Below are positions 22,540 to 33,711 of a stretch of DNA of 64,000 nt, piece by piece. The stretch comes from Zoroaster sp. YZ-2022. Lineage: Eukaryota > Echinodermata > Asteroidea > Forcipulatida > Zoroasteridae. The position numbers and the translations under genes were made by a program. The stretch is taken from assembly GCA_029582265.1 (NCBI GenBank), contig CM055816.1:1240001-1304000 (forward strand), in the 5' to 3' direction. Each line of letters opens with the position of its first letter. The first letter of the stretch is position 1. The notes beneath the pieces are model-generated. The model saw nothing but the letters and a program-made list of their open reading frames with translations. It was not told the DNA's origin and did no database searches.

Positions 22540-22967
22540 CCCATTTCGGTAAAAACGCTCAGAATTGAGCGACAGAATTACACAACCATTGGGCAAAAGC
22601 TTTGGCTAATTGTGGGTAAAATCTGCCCAGATTTAGGACACATTGGGCCCTCTATTACCCATGAGTTGGTTAGATATAATGGAAGTAGCCACTTGTTGGT
22701 AAGGAATTATACCCAACGTTGGATAGGTTTTGACCAACAAATGTAAACTGTGATGTGCTCAATAAATGGTTACATATACAAGTTGCCCAATTAGTGGTTA
22801 ATTACATTTAACCAACTGTTGAGACTGTTTAAATTGCCCAAGACTTGGGTAAATACTTTACCCAGTAATTGTGACTAATATCTCGCCCAATAGATGGGCA
22901 TGTTGACTATTTGCTCTACGTTGGGCAAAAAGTTGGGTAATTATTTGCTCAATTTTTTTACAGTGTA
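22540..22967. mobile_element. Right end of a TACACTGTAAAAA element with GGGCAA words
   Basis: Ends TTTTTTTACAGTGTA at 22967, the inverse of the end at 16885. Over about 400 bp it reiterates GGGCAA, TTGGTT and TACCCAA words (for example CCATTGGGCAAAAGC, TACCCAACGTTGG, GTTGGGCAAAAAGTTGGGTA). No open frame of note. Confidence 0.6.
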
Positions 22968-25258
22968 TGCAGCCATCATATCAATAACCTACCGGAGACC
23001 ACGGTTTTCCGCTATTACTGCTGTGGTACCACACGACATGGGTGCGTCACATGCATTATTATCTGGGTTTACCAGACCTGGGTGGGGGACCTCATTATCC
23101 CCTCCGTATTTTCTGTATTCTTCAGCCGGTTTTCATGAAACTTCGTAGGCGTGTTCGGTTTGACATGATCTATCGAATGTAGCCAAAAAACTTCCATAGG
23201 TCACCCACAGCCAAATATTTGACCCCATTTTAACCATTAAAGGGGGGGAGGGGTGTTGATGTTCTGTGACCTCAATCAAAATACTTTCTGGTCGGATATT
23301 TGCCGGGGGCTACTTTTTTTCAGAAAGTGTTCTAGCTGCTGCCCTTCTCTGTTTGCCCTCTACAATGGTTTAAAAAAATAATTAAACAGAAGGCTCACCG
23401 ACGGACTTCAATTATTTTTGAGAAATTCAAAAACGTTTTACAAACAGCGTTTGATTCATGATCTTTAGGTAATGTTTGACTAGATTTTAAAAAAAAAGTA
23501 GTTTTACTTAATGAGAGATAACCATGCGCATTATTATAGGTGTTTTAATGGGGTAATGGAGTATACAAGGCATAATTAGTGTGTACATCAGGTCTGTTTT
23601 TTTTTTTCATAATTTGTAAGATTTAAAGCCCATTGACTTCCGACTTTAAGTATTTTGGATACACTAGGCCATGAAAAAGTCGGGTCCTAATTTGATTTCA
23701 AGCGTAAGGCTTTTTCCAAAATGGATGCTTTTCAGTGTGGGCGTTTTCACTACTGTAGAGGGTGGTTTCCATTGGGATGAGAATAAGTCAACGGGCGTCT
23801 GGACTATGAACATTAAATTGAGAAGAAAATAAAAAAACAGACATCAATCAATATGTTTTTCTTTTGGTTTAAAACATTGAGGACTTATATTTTGTATTTA
23901 GCATTGGTTGCGATGGGAGTTTATTTAGTGGTACTGGGGTGCACCCTAGTGTGTTGTAGTACATTAGTGTGATCTGTGTACAGTGCTGCAATAACATCCC
24001 ACTGTACTTATGGTGACCATATTGACAACCTACCATGTCCATGTACAACTCTCGACGATTGTGGAGCTTTGCTTCTGATTTCGTTTTATTTGGGCATAGT
24101 CTACGCGTTGAAACTTGAATTGAATGTACATGTTCTTTTAATTCCGTTTAATTACAATGTTTGATTTCTAAATATTGGTATAAAGTTCATCATGGCCTTC
24201 ATCCTGCTGCTTACGTGTTCAGCGATACGCAATACTTGAATATATTGTATCCTGCAGCCTCAAATTCTGAATAGGGGGAAGGGCCATAGCAAGGGGCGGG
24301 GTGGGGGTGATCGACACCCATCATTTTTTTCTGAGTCGGCATTTAGAGCCTCAGTCGGCAAATCAAACATCAAAGGTACTAGAACAAGGGTTGGTTCAGA
24401 TTAAATGTTCAGTACTATGGATGTGCCGACTGCAAATGTATAGCCAGTGTTTCTAAGCACTGAATATTTGCCGATTTGTTTGTTTGTTTAAGTTGTAAAA
24501 AGCTGCGGTTTCGGGCCGGTTGTTGTTCCTCACCCCGGGGGTGGGCCAGTGGGGGTAAAAACAAGTTAATTTGTCTCATCATAAATTATTAGTGTTGTGT
24601 CGGTATATTTACAAACAAAAATATTTACGCTCCAAAACTTTGAGGTCAGTCGGCAAATTGGCTTCCACCCCCCCCCCCCCCACCCCGTAGTTACGCCACT
24701 GATTATCAGAATTTGGCCCGGCCATCCTCCCAAAACTGGTTTTATGTTTTAAAGAAAATTGCAGCTAAAATAGTTATTTCCTAACGCAACAGAAAGTTGA
24801 AAAAGAAACTCAATGTGTGATCATATACAAAATTGTGGTCGTCATAAAATAAAAAAATGTTTCAAAGTTTCAAAGTACTTTTTGCAAAATGTTAATCACC
24901 CTTCACATTATTGGTCTTTCAAGAATTCATTAAATTTGTGAGGGTAAAGTAAATAGCGCCCTCAAGAGTCTGTACATATTCACCGGACATACTATACGTA
25001 CATACATACATGTACATTGTGTACGTAAAAAATCATTCTAATCACTTCGTAAAGTGTACATGTGATTGTCACCCAAATTACCACAATTTTCCCAATTCAG
25101 TGCGTCTTATAATGAACGTGAGTACAACCAATGATTAGTTAATGTTCCTAGTTCCTAATACGTATTGCTCTATTTCCAAGTCTGTTGAATTATCGAGATT
25201 TTAGCCTGGAAGTTTGTGACCTAATTTGTAAACTTAGCCGTAGGCGATCTAGGCAAAA
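22968..25258. other. Intergenic with homopolymer runs
   Basis: No recognisable gene. Poly-C/poly-G tracts occur (about 24668-24680), and TCGGCAAAT words recur at about 24356, 24467 and 24653. Confidence 0.4.
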
Positions 25259-25461
25259 TTGCCGACCCCTGCCGACATCTATCGACAACTCTTATGCGCT
25301 CGAGATACGACATGGACTGTACCATTATACACGAGGGTGATGGTAACCAAGGAGAACAATAAGTCGGCAGGGGTCGGCAATTAGTAGGACCCAATGAGAT
25401 GTCGGTAGGTTTTTACGAGTTGTCGGTAGATGTCGGCAGGGGTCGGCAATTAGTAGGACCC
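25259..25461. repeat. TCGGCA inverted and direct repeats
   Basis: 33-bp arms at 25259-25291 and 25417-25449 are inverted with one mismatch (core GATGTCGGCAGGGGTCGGCA). A 30-bp block starting GTCGGCAGGGGTCGGCAATT occurs twice directly (25363-25392 and 25432-25461). The region is self-similar and lies just outside the element at 25561-27509. Confidence 0.75.
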
Positions 25462-25560
25462 GGCAAAATGCGCTCCTTCTGGCGTTGTGCATGTACGTAT
25501 TCCTCATTTTAACGTGCGTTACCGGATGTGTTGTCGCCACCTAAAAATGCTTATCGTTAT

Positions 25561-27509
25561 GGGTAGAATGCAGTATCCGACCGCCACTTTTTCTCATTCA
25601 ATATAAGTATAACCAATAATGTAATCTTACCTCCCAAGGATCCAAAAAAATCAACCACAACTTACATGTAACAGGCCTGCACTGACACTGTGTTGAAACC
25701 AGATATCTTATTCACAGAAGCCAAGAGTTAGAGGTCATTAACCCTAACCTTCCAAAATCAACCAAAATCAACCGGAGGTTTTGGTTGATTTTGGTTGATT
25801 TTGGCAGGTTAGAACATTTTTCTTGGTTGATTTTGCGCTGTGGTACTATGCCACCTGCGAAACCAGGCACCACACAAAATAGAACACCGGTTGATTTTGT
25901 AGGATTTAGGGATTTTGTAGGATTTAGGCAGTGGGCACCACACAAAATAGAACACCGGTTGATTTTGGAGGATTTTGGAAGGTTTCTAGAAAATGAGCCT
26001 AGGGCCTAGGGGGTTAGGGTTAAAAGGGTTTATGGCCATGGTCCAAGCTAGCCTAGACTATTACGTTATGTACATAACCTCCAAGGTGTCCTGTGGTCCC
26101 TTTGGGAGTTCAATAACATTAACATTATACAAAAACTGTCCATTTTCAAGGAAGTGAATCTTGAAAAGTATTTGGCCAATTTTTTTTTTCATTTTTAGAA
26201 CATCTGTAGAAACCAGCCTACTCTTTCACCCAATCAGTCTGAAAACTAGTTGCCATTGATACCAAATTAATTAAGATTTTTTTAAATATGCCTTCAAACT
26301 TAACGAACTTGTTGTGGTTGTGACAAGTGCGTGGCCACGCTCGTAAAAAAGCCTGGTTAGTCTGATCCCGGCTCAGTTTAATGCGCATAAAAGTGAGATG
26401 GATCCCAGACCGATGACTCATGCATCGCTGGCTGACAACGCGTAAACAAAACCTCGCCAGTCTGATCCCGGCTTCGTTTACTGTACATGTACGTACAAGT
26501 GAGGCGAATCCCAGACTGATGACTCACCATGGATGGCGCCTGGCCGGCTCACCAACTTTTTTCGCAGAACAGGTCAAATGAATATCGCTATAACTTAATG
26601 GGACCTCGATGTCAAGGTACAACCCACATACTGTCAGAAAGAGCAAAAAACGGGCATTCCATTGAGGTACGGGTGAAGGCCGTACCAGTGTTAGATCCAA
26701 AATTATTCAGTCTCAAAGTCTTTCTTTTATTTTAAGATCTAATTAATTTTTTTAAGTACATTTGAAACAGTTTTCTGGCTACAGATCTTATTTTAAGCTA
26801 TTTTGATACCAAGATCGTCAGGATTGATGATTGGAACACAAAGTCCCCGCCATATATAAAAATGGGTCTTACCGCTAATTTTTTGGGAACATTTTTGAGC
26901 GGCGAATTTGACAGTTGATTTTCTGCTTTGGGTCATTTTCGGGCTTCGTTTTCATCTTCAACTCGACGGTAAAATTTGTTCAAAACCTTTTTAAAGTGAA
27001 AATGGTGCATGAATCTACTGTGTTAATGAGTTGTAGCTTTGTTTTCTAGTGAGAAATAAATTTTTGAAGTTAGAAATTATCGCTCGTAACGGATTTTTTT
27101 CAGCACTTTTGATGTGAAGGCGCTTGTTGCTTTCGTCCTCCCTACTAGTAAGGTGGATGATGATGGACATATACTTCAAACTATTCCAGGATATTTATTT
27201 CATGAAAAATCAGGCATTTTTGGTACTATGATGACTTCCTCATGTCAGTCTGATCTTGTAAACTCCCCTGTTAGTGACCAACACAGTCATTGTACATGCG
27301 CAGTGGCAACTATAGAATTCTTCTATTTTCTGAAGGGATGTTTGTAGAAGAGAAATAAAGTCTGAAAACCATCATAAAAGTGGATTTTAAAGATAGTTTT
27401 CACTTTCTGTACTCAAAAATTGATAGAATAATTTTTTAACTGGTTAGTGGCGACAAAAAAATTCCCCCCAAAACCTTTAAAAGTGGCGGTCGGATACGAC
27501 ATTCTTTCC
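25561..27509. mobile_element. Non-autonomous TIR element E1
   Basis: Terminal inverted repeats of about 30 bp: GGGTAGAATGCAGTATCCGA at the left and, on the minus strand, GGAAAGAATGTCGTATCCGA at the right, both continuing CCGCCACTTTT. The octamer ATGCTTAT flanks the right end directly (27510-27517) and lies 6 bp outside the left end (25547-25554), a candidate 8-bp target duplication. No transposase is recognisable inside. A TTAA element (25742-26019) is nested in it. Confidence 0.68.
25742..26019. mobile_element. TTAA element A (word GGTTGATTTTG)
   Basis: Flanked by TTAA (25738-25741 and 26020-26023) with 8-bp inverted ends CCCTAACC / GGTTAGGG. The interior reiterates GGTTGATTTTG and its inverse CAAAATCAACC, plus a repeated CACACAAAATAGAACACCGG block. 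Element C (30196-30488) is a close relative. The piggyBac-type TTAA target is seen directly; mobilisation by piggyBac is inference. Confidence 0.8.
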
Positions 27510-27957
27510 ATGCTTATTTGGACCATTATTTAATTATTGTGTTTTTTCCTAGCGCTTAAAGTTTTTTATAACATAACTTAGTTTATCTAGTTATTTCCAA
27601 TGTAAATAAACAATCATTCCAGTCTAAATTCAACCTTTTGTCGATCTTTCAAAATGGTCTTACGCAAGTGGCGAATTTACGATGACAACTCCTAAACTCT
27701 CCATTGCGTTAATTGCACCTGTTCCTATGTGCACGAAGGCAATCATCGTATAACTGGAACAGCCTCGGAAATGGGTGTTCCTCCAAGTAAAACCGAAGTC
27801 CAATGAATGGATTCAACATATATGAAATATACATTCAGTTAATTACACTTTTTCCACCTGCGATATAAATAATAAGGGCAAATACAGTGTGCGGAAGAGC
27901 CCACATGGCTGACGTGTTGGGCGGAGCTAAACCTTAGACTAGCCACCTGTCATTTCA

Positions 27958-28381
27958 GGAAAGAATGTCGTATCCGACCGCCACTTTTTAAGGGTTTTGG
28001 AATTTTTTACAACCACTAACCAGTTAAAAATGATTCCATTGATTTTTGGGGGTACAGAAAGTGAAAACTATCATTTAAAAATTTCCCTTCTAAAAAAATC
28101 TTCCCCTTCAGAAAATAGAAGGATCCTATTATAGTTGCCACTGCACATGTACAATGACCGAGTTGGTCACTTATGGAGGAGTTGACAACATCAGACTGAC
28201 ATGACTGAGGAAGTCATCGTATACCAAAAATGCCTGATTTTTCATGAAATAAATATCCTGGAATAATTTGAAGTATATGTCCATCATCATCCATATGTTC
28301 TCCACCTTACTTGGTAGGTAAGATTACATTATTGGTTATATTTAATGAGAAAAAGTGGCGGTCGGATACGACATTCTACCC
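27958..28381. mobile_element. TIR element E2, deletion derivative of E1
   Basis: Starts GGAAAGAATGTCGTATCCGA and ends in its inverse followed by CATTCTACCC. Flanks CATTTCA (27951-27957) and CATTTCC (28382-28388) look like a target duplication. In inverted orientation, 27958-28320 matches E1 27100-27509 and 28305-28381 matches E1 25561-25640. E2 is therefore E1 with the middle removed. Confidence 0.75.
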
Positions 28382-28671
28382 CATTTCCATTGTCAGTTAC
28401 AATGTACGAGCTGTGGGTGGAGCAAACTTGATCCACATGCTTCAATACAATGCTTACGTTTCATTTTACTTGTACATGTGGATATTCCCACAGACCTTTG
28501 ATCGAGGGACTGTGTAAATCATCTTGAGGTCCGTCATGTGCCTGTGCTGCAGGTCTACAACCTGCGCGCTGTGTGTGGCATGACGGTCTGTTTTTAACAT
28601 GCAGTGTACATTGTATAACCCAATTACATATTTCGCCACTTACATGTACCGTTAACTCGCCACTTCATTAA

Positions 28672-29003
28672 CCCTCCTACAATCAGTGCAATTTTTGAAA
28701 CAACCCATTCAGGCCACTCCAAGCCACTCCAAGCCATTAGCTGTTGCCAGTGACCTCCTATGGTTACCCTTCTGTGCACTGTCACACCACTGAGATTGCA
28801 GGGTAAAATGGTCTCCCATTGATACATTGCAGGCCATACTAATATGTTCAAACATTTACAGTGGACTTGGGTGGCACACAGTTGATTTTGTAAGATTACT
28901 TGGAAAGGACAGCAGGCTTGTACATGTAATGTACATTGTATGTACTGAAGGTTGCTCAAGAACAGAATTTTGTGGATCGGAGTGGCCTTCATGTGTAGAA
29001 GGG
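28672..29003. mobile_element. TTAA element G (CCCTCCTAC ends)
   Basis: Flanked by TTAA (28668-28671 and 29004-29007). Ends are CCCTCCTAC and GTAGAAGGG, inverted with one mismatch. The left end reads CCCTCCTACAATCAGTGCA, like element H. The interior includes CCACTCCAAGCCACTCCAAG. The minus-strand 135-codon open frame spanning it is incidental. Confidence 0.68.
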
Positions 29004-29522
29004 TTAAAATCGAGTTATCGTATAGTCGCAACCCGGTAATTTAACTAATAATGAAAACCACATTTTTAAACAAACAGTTTACAAATAACTTAAAAATATA
29101 AACGAAAAAGCATAACATGAAAGATTTGGACTTGACTCGCCAGAACCAGTTCACGCAGTGTGTGCATTGCCGTCGCCTGAAATTGCGGTGTGAAAACTGC
29201 ATGTATTATGATCAGCGTTGGAAAAGTTTGCGCATCGCACAATCATATATCGGAACTGTTATTTGACAATCGGTAAGCATGATTATGAACATAAAAATGT
29301 ACACTTTCCACCAAAGATAATCTGATGTCACTTCCAGATCTACATGTATATATTTGTCAGTCAATCTATTTTTGGCTGTGGCATGACGTCAGAAGGAACG
29401 GGTGGTGAAATTACGGGGGTGGCGACTATACGCGAATGCACGTTAGTGATATATTTGAGTAAACTCAGGAATTCCTCTGTTTCCCATCTTACAGAACCAC
29501 GGTTTGTTTGTTTTCTTAATAG

Positions 29523-29612
29523 AAAATAAAGCCATACAAGGAACTAATTAAAGCAATTCAAAGAGGTGAAACAAAGTGCCCTTGACCAGCTAACGTTTTG
29601 TGAACTTAAAAT
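29523..29612 (+). pseudogene. Broken exon (copy 1 of KIKPYKELKQ exon)
   Basis: Same exon as 36624-36710, with the AG acceptor and GTAAGT donor kept. A 4-base TTAA insertion after GAACTA and a one-base loss near the 3' end break the frame. Function unknown. Confidence 0.6.
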
Positions 29613-29776
29613 GTAAGTATTAAATTGTAGAAATGGTAAAAATTGAAACTATGAAGTGTCAAGTGCAGTACTTTATCCTTTGTGTTCATGACATGTAATA
29701 TTCAATAATGTTCTGTGGTCTTCTGATTTTTTTTATATTTCTCTACCGATTTGTGAGAGAAATGTTAATGCATTAA

Positions 29777-30191
29777 CCCTAACCACCCTGAATCCATCAA
29801 AATCCATCCCCCTGTATTGGAAGATTTTGGCGGATTCAGGATACCTCCACATTGAGCATGTGGCGGATTTTGATGGATTCAGGATTTCAATAGTTTTTAA
29901 CTGCTTGGTCATGTTGGTTGATGGATTATAGTTACATGTACTGTATATGTTAGATTTTGATGGATTCTATGCAGCAACATACTATACAAATTTTCATGTG
30001 AGCATGGTATCCTGAATCCGCCAAAATCCACCAAAAATTTAGTGGTGGATTTTGGCGAATTCAGGATATGTCCAATATCTACACTGGCGGATTCTGATGG
30101 ATTCAGGACACCAGCATTTTGTATGTGACAAAATTGGTGGATTTTGGTGGATTCAGGATACTTTCTAGTAAAAATACCCAAGGGGTTAGGG
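29777..30191. mobile_element. TTAA element B (word GGATTTTGG/ATTCAGGA)
   Basis: Flanked by TTAA (29773-29776 and 30192-30195) with CCCTAACC / GGTTAGGG ends. The interior is built from TGGATTTTGGTGGATTCAGG and its inverse CCTGAATCC...CCAAAATCCACC. It shares its right TTAA with element C. Confidence 0.8.
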
Positions 30192-30195
30192 TTAA

Positions 30196-30488
30196 CCCTA
30201 ACCTTCCAAATTCAACCAAAATCAACCGGAGGTTTTTTGGTTGATTTTGGCAGGTTAGAAAATTTTTCGAGGTTGATTAACGCTGTGGTACTATGCCACC
30301 TGCGAAGCCAGGCACCATGCAAAATAGAACACCGGTTGATTTTGTAGGATTTAGGCAGTGGGCACCACACAAAATAGAACACCGGTTGATTTTGTAGGAT
30401 TTAGGCAGTGGGCACCACACAAAATAGAACACCGGTTGATTTTGGAGGATTTTGGAAGGTTTCTAGAAAATGAGCCTGGGGGTTAGGG
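30196..30488. mobile_element. TTAA element C (word GGTTGATTTTG)
   Basis: Flanked by TTAA (30192-30195, 30489-30492), CCCTAACC / GGTTAGGG ends. Near-identical to element A, with a different number of the internal CACACAAAATAGAACACCGG block. Confidence 0.8.
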
Positions 30489-31353
30489 TTAATATTACTA
30501 ACTTGTTATGATAATATCTAATTAAATATAGATGTTCCCAACACTTTGCCTATGGTGATTGGTTTAAATAAATTTGCAAACATACATATAAATTAATCAT
30601 ACATGTACTACCGGAGGTTTATGAATAATTCAGTAGTAGCGTCCACAGAACAGACTGTAAAGGCACTTGTAGCTTTTTTGGACATGGTGTGCACCTTGAC
30701 TAAAGGCTACTCAACATTAGGCTGCTTCTATTGTGTCATAGTGAAGGTCAGGAATGGAAATAGATGAGTAAACTTATGCAAATTTGTATGGTATGTGCTA
30801 TATGTGACGTGACGTACACATTCATATATTGTTGCTTCCCGATCTGCCACCAATGACAACATGTTAAAAGTCACAAGAATATCATCTATCATATCACTAG
30901 AAAAACCCTCAACAGTTGCCATTGAGGCTAGTGTGCAAGTTGGTTTCTATCAACATTTTAATGTTTGTTATGTAGGGGGTGAGTTTGACAGGGGGTGAGT
31001 TTGCTGGGGGGAGTTTGCCAAATCTGTGGACATGACCATTTGTGTTTTCGATCAGTCTTTGAAGGTCTTTTTTTTCTCCTTTGTTAATAAATCTATTATT
31101 TTTATAGGTGACCTGGTTTTGTACATCTACATGTACGTATGTTATGTACCTGTGCTTACTAGCAGACTTGTATGAATCAGACTTTAACTCAAGTCCAACT
31201 CGAGTCGCATATTATAAAGCCCCTATAGACACTTTGGTATTCTTGAAAAAAACATCAGCGTTGGTGATACATGTACTGTAAGTAGTGATGAGAAAATAAT
31301 AAGTTTGTATGTGAGTACTGATTATGTGAAGCTATACATTTCATTCAATTCAG

Positions 31354-31425
31354 GACTCGTAGATAATACATTGCTGTCTCCAAGACGGACATATCCACCT
31401 GATGATTTGATGGATCCAAGCAAAG
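31354..31425 (+). pseudogene. Exon-like block GLVDNTLLSP (copy 1)
   Basis: Preceded by CAATTCAG and followed by GTGTGT. The open phase reads LVDNTLLSPRRTYPPDDLMD. It is 72 bp and duplicated at 38125-38196 with one visible Arg-to-Trp difference. The coding phase does not join directly to the upstream exon, so another exon would be needed. Function unknown. Confidence 0.45.
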
Positions 31426-31718
31426 GTGTGTACTTAAAAATGATGGATTTGAAAACATTTTCTTTTTCAGGCATGTCATTTTTCTATATAAAAAAAAATT
31501 TAAATGCCCAATTTATTTGTTAATAAATAACAACAAATGTTCTCCAAGGCTTTCTTTGCTAATCATAGATTCACTATAATTACTTTCCTTAATTATTCTT
31601 ATAAAACAAACTTTGGTGATCTTTAAAAGTTTGTTCTCGGTGCAATGCACATACTTAAAGGGAAGGTACATCTTTGGTAATTGCTAAATTACAAAATGAT
31701 TATACAAAAGATACTTAA

Positions 31719-32861
31719 CCCTAGCCCCTAAGCATTATGTGCTAGTATCCTTCCCCAGTCCATCAAATTCCAACACTATGGAATGACATTGCTGGTTAAC
31801 AGTACCTAACCCATCATACACCAACAGCACCCTTACAGTAACAGTACCTAACCCATCATACACCAACAGCACCCTTACAGTAACAGTACCTAACCCATCA
31901 TACTCCAACAGTAACAGTACCTAACCCATCATACTCCAACAGCACCCTTACAGTAACAGTACCTAACCCATCATACACCAACAGCACCCTTACAGTAACA
32001 GTACCTAACCCATCATACACCAACAGCACCCTTACAGTAACAGTACCTAACCCATCATACACCAACAGCACCCTTACAGTAACAGTACCTAACCCATCAT
32101 ACACCAACAGGCCCTTACAGTAACAGTACCTAACCCATCATAGTAACAGTACCTAACCCATCATACACCAACAGGCCCTTACAGTAACAGTACCTAACCC
32201 ATCATACACCAACAGCACCCTTACAGTAACAGTACCTAACCCATCATACACCAACAGCACCTTTACAGTAACAGTACCTAACCCATCATACACCAACAGC
32301 ACCCTTACAGTAACAGTACCTAACCCATCATACACCAACAGCACCCTTACAGTAACAGTACCTAACCCATCATACACCAACAGCACCCTTACAGTAACAG
32401 TACCTAACCCATCATACTCCAACAGGCCCTTACCTGTTGGATTTTGATGGAGTGGGTACACTTGGCACAATACAAAGTACGAAGAGTGGGAACACAGTAC
32501 CTAATGAATCCCACAACTTGTTTCTACAGTTTTTTTTGATGGGCTCAGACAGTTGTGTGTGCACACATTCAACATGTAATTACTCTGACCCCATTGTTCA
32601 GTACATGTGAAACAATACACTGGGTCATCCACATAAAGCCCATAGTGCAGTACACTTCTTCTCTACCAACATTCATCTACATGTACCCTACCCCTTCAAA
32701 ATACAACACCACCCATCATAAAACAACAGACAGCACAAATTCAAAAACGACCTTCCCCATTCAATCAAAATCCAACACCATATCAAGTGTACACCGTACC
32801 TAATCCATCAAACTCCAACAAAACCTGTTGTTGGAGTGTAACTGGTTGGGGAACGTTAGGG
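31719..32861. mobile_element. TTAA element D enclosing a minisatellite
   Basis: Flanked by TTAA (31715-31718, 32862-32865). Ends CCCTAGC / GTTAGGG. The interior words are CCATCAAANTCCAACA and CCTAACCCATCATACACCAA, with the latter amplified into a 42-bp array. Near the right end CCTGTTGTTGGAGTG inverts the same word. Confidence 0.65.
31797..32435. repeat. 42-bp minisatellite
   Basis: About 15 copies of a 42-bp unit (ACAGTACCTAACCCATCATA, CACCAACAGCACCCTTACAGT). Because 42 is a multiple of three, the minus strand stays open and reads VYDGLGTVTVRVLL repeatedly. With no start context, splice sites or non-repeat sequence, I do not call a gene. Confidence 0.9.
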
Positions 32862-33154
32862 TTAAGATTCAACATTTTACAAGAGAATCCTTCACTGAAA
32901 CAACAAACTTGTAATTTCATTTGTAAGTGACCAGTTGATTATATAATTGTAGCCTTAGGTGCTTCAATTAGGGTACATGGGGGAGATGGGTTTTCTTGCC
33001 CTAACATCCTGTTGGAGGGGTAGGCAATAAAACCATAAATTACAATAACAAATAAGACAACCGACTAAGTAGGCACTGCAGTATAAAACATTATTTTGAT
33101 TCTTGCATAACCCTTGTGTGACTGCAAGGGTCAAAATCAGTCAAAAATCTTGAT

Positions 33155-33192
33155 ATACATGTACATGTACATGTACATGTACATGTACATGT
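33155..33192. repeat. (ACATGT)n microsatellite
   Basis: About six copies of the self-complementary hexamer ACATGT. The same motif is scattered across the window. Confidence 0.9.
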
Positions 33193-33615
33193 ATACTTGC
33201 CAATGTACATGTATATCTACAGTAGCTGCAAATAATCGGTGTGCTAGTTTAAGATGAACACAGTGACTGAAAGTTATTGGCTCATTTATGCAGCAGCAAT
33301 GGTAATATGACTGTATCATGTGGGTTATAATGGCAGTCACTGTGTTAATCTATAACTAACATTCCGATTCCATGCCTTGTTGGTCGTGACAATACTGCCC
33401 CTGTAATTTTACTGATTTTACATGACCACACCACCGCTGCACGCAGAGTGACAAGCGGTTTGCTCTGTATAGCGCCCTCTATTGGTGTTGTTTCACCAAC
33501 TTTAAACAAGGTCGCGTCTTTTGAAATTTGGCAAGTCGACTGGAGATGTACGATCAAAGTGAGTGCAAATGCCAAATGACCTCTATGAACAAAGATCACA
33601 CATCAATCTACAGTC

Positions 33616-33711
33616 ATGGCTTTACAAGATGACACGTTTCTGGGTGAATTCATCGAAACCCGAAGTGTAAAAAGCGTATTCAATGTGCATCAAATATTGA
33701 GCATCTGTTAA
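33616..33711 (+). other. Possible first exon
   Basis: ATG in TCATGGC context opens MALQDDTFLGEFIETRSVKS and runs to a stop near 33710. A GT at about 33667 (GAAGT|GTAAAA) could be a donor. It is the nearest plausible start upstream of the SET-like exon at 36022. Speculative. Confidence 0.25.

Larger units (their letters stand above)
29503..31549. repeat. Segmental duplication, copy 1
   Basis: Matches 36604-38327 in the same orientation at 7.1-kb offset, including two exon-like blocks, a TACTACCGGAGGTTTATGAA segment and the AAAATGCCCAATTTATTTGT end. Copy 1 carries TTAA elements B and C (29773-30492), absent from copy 2. Copy 2 carries an extra segment of about 0.4 kb (about 36730-37115), absent here. 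Confidence 0.85.

Noticed and set aside
28624..29031. 135-codon minus-strand frame
   Set aside because: Lies across TTAA element G and contains no family motif.
25738..30492. Telomere-like CCCTAA/TTAGGG sequences
   Set aside because: Only one motif copy at each element end, always paired as inverted ends around TTAA; not telomeric repeats.
31898..32470. Repeat protein VYDGLGTVTVRVLL
   Set aside because: Product of a 42-bp minisatellite whose unit length is divisible by three; no gene context.
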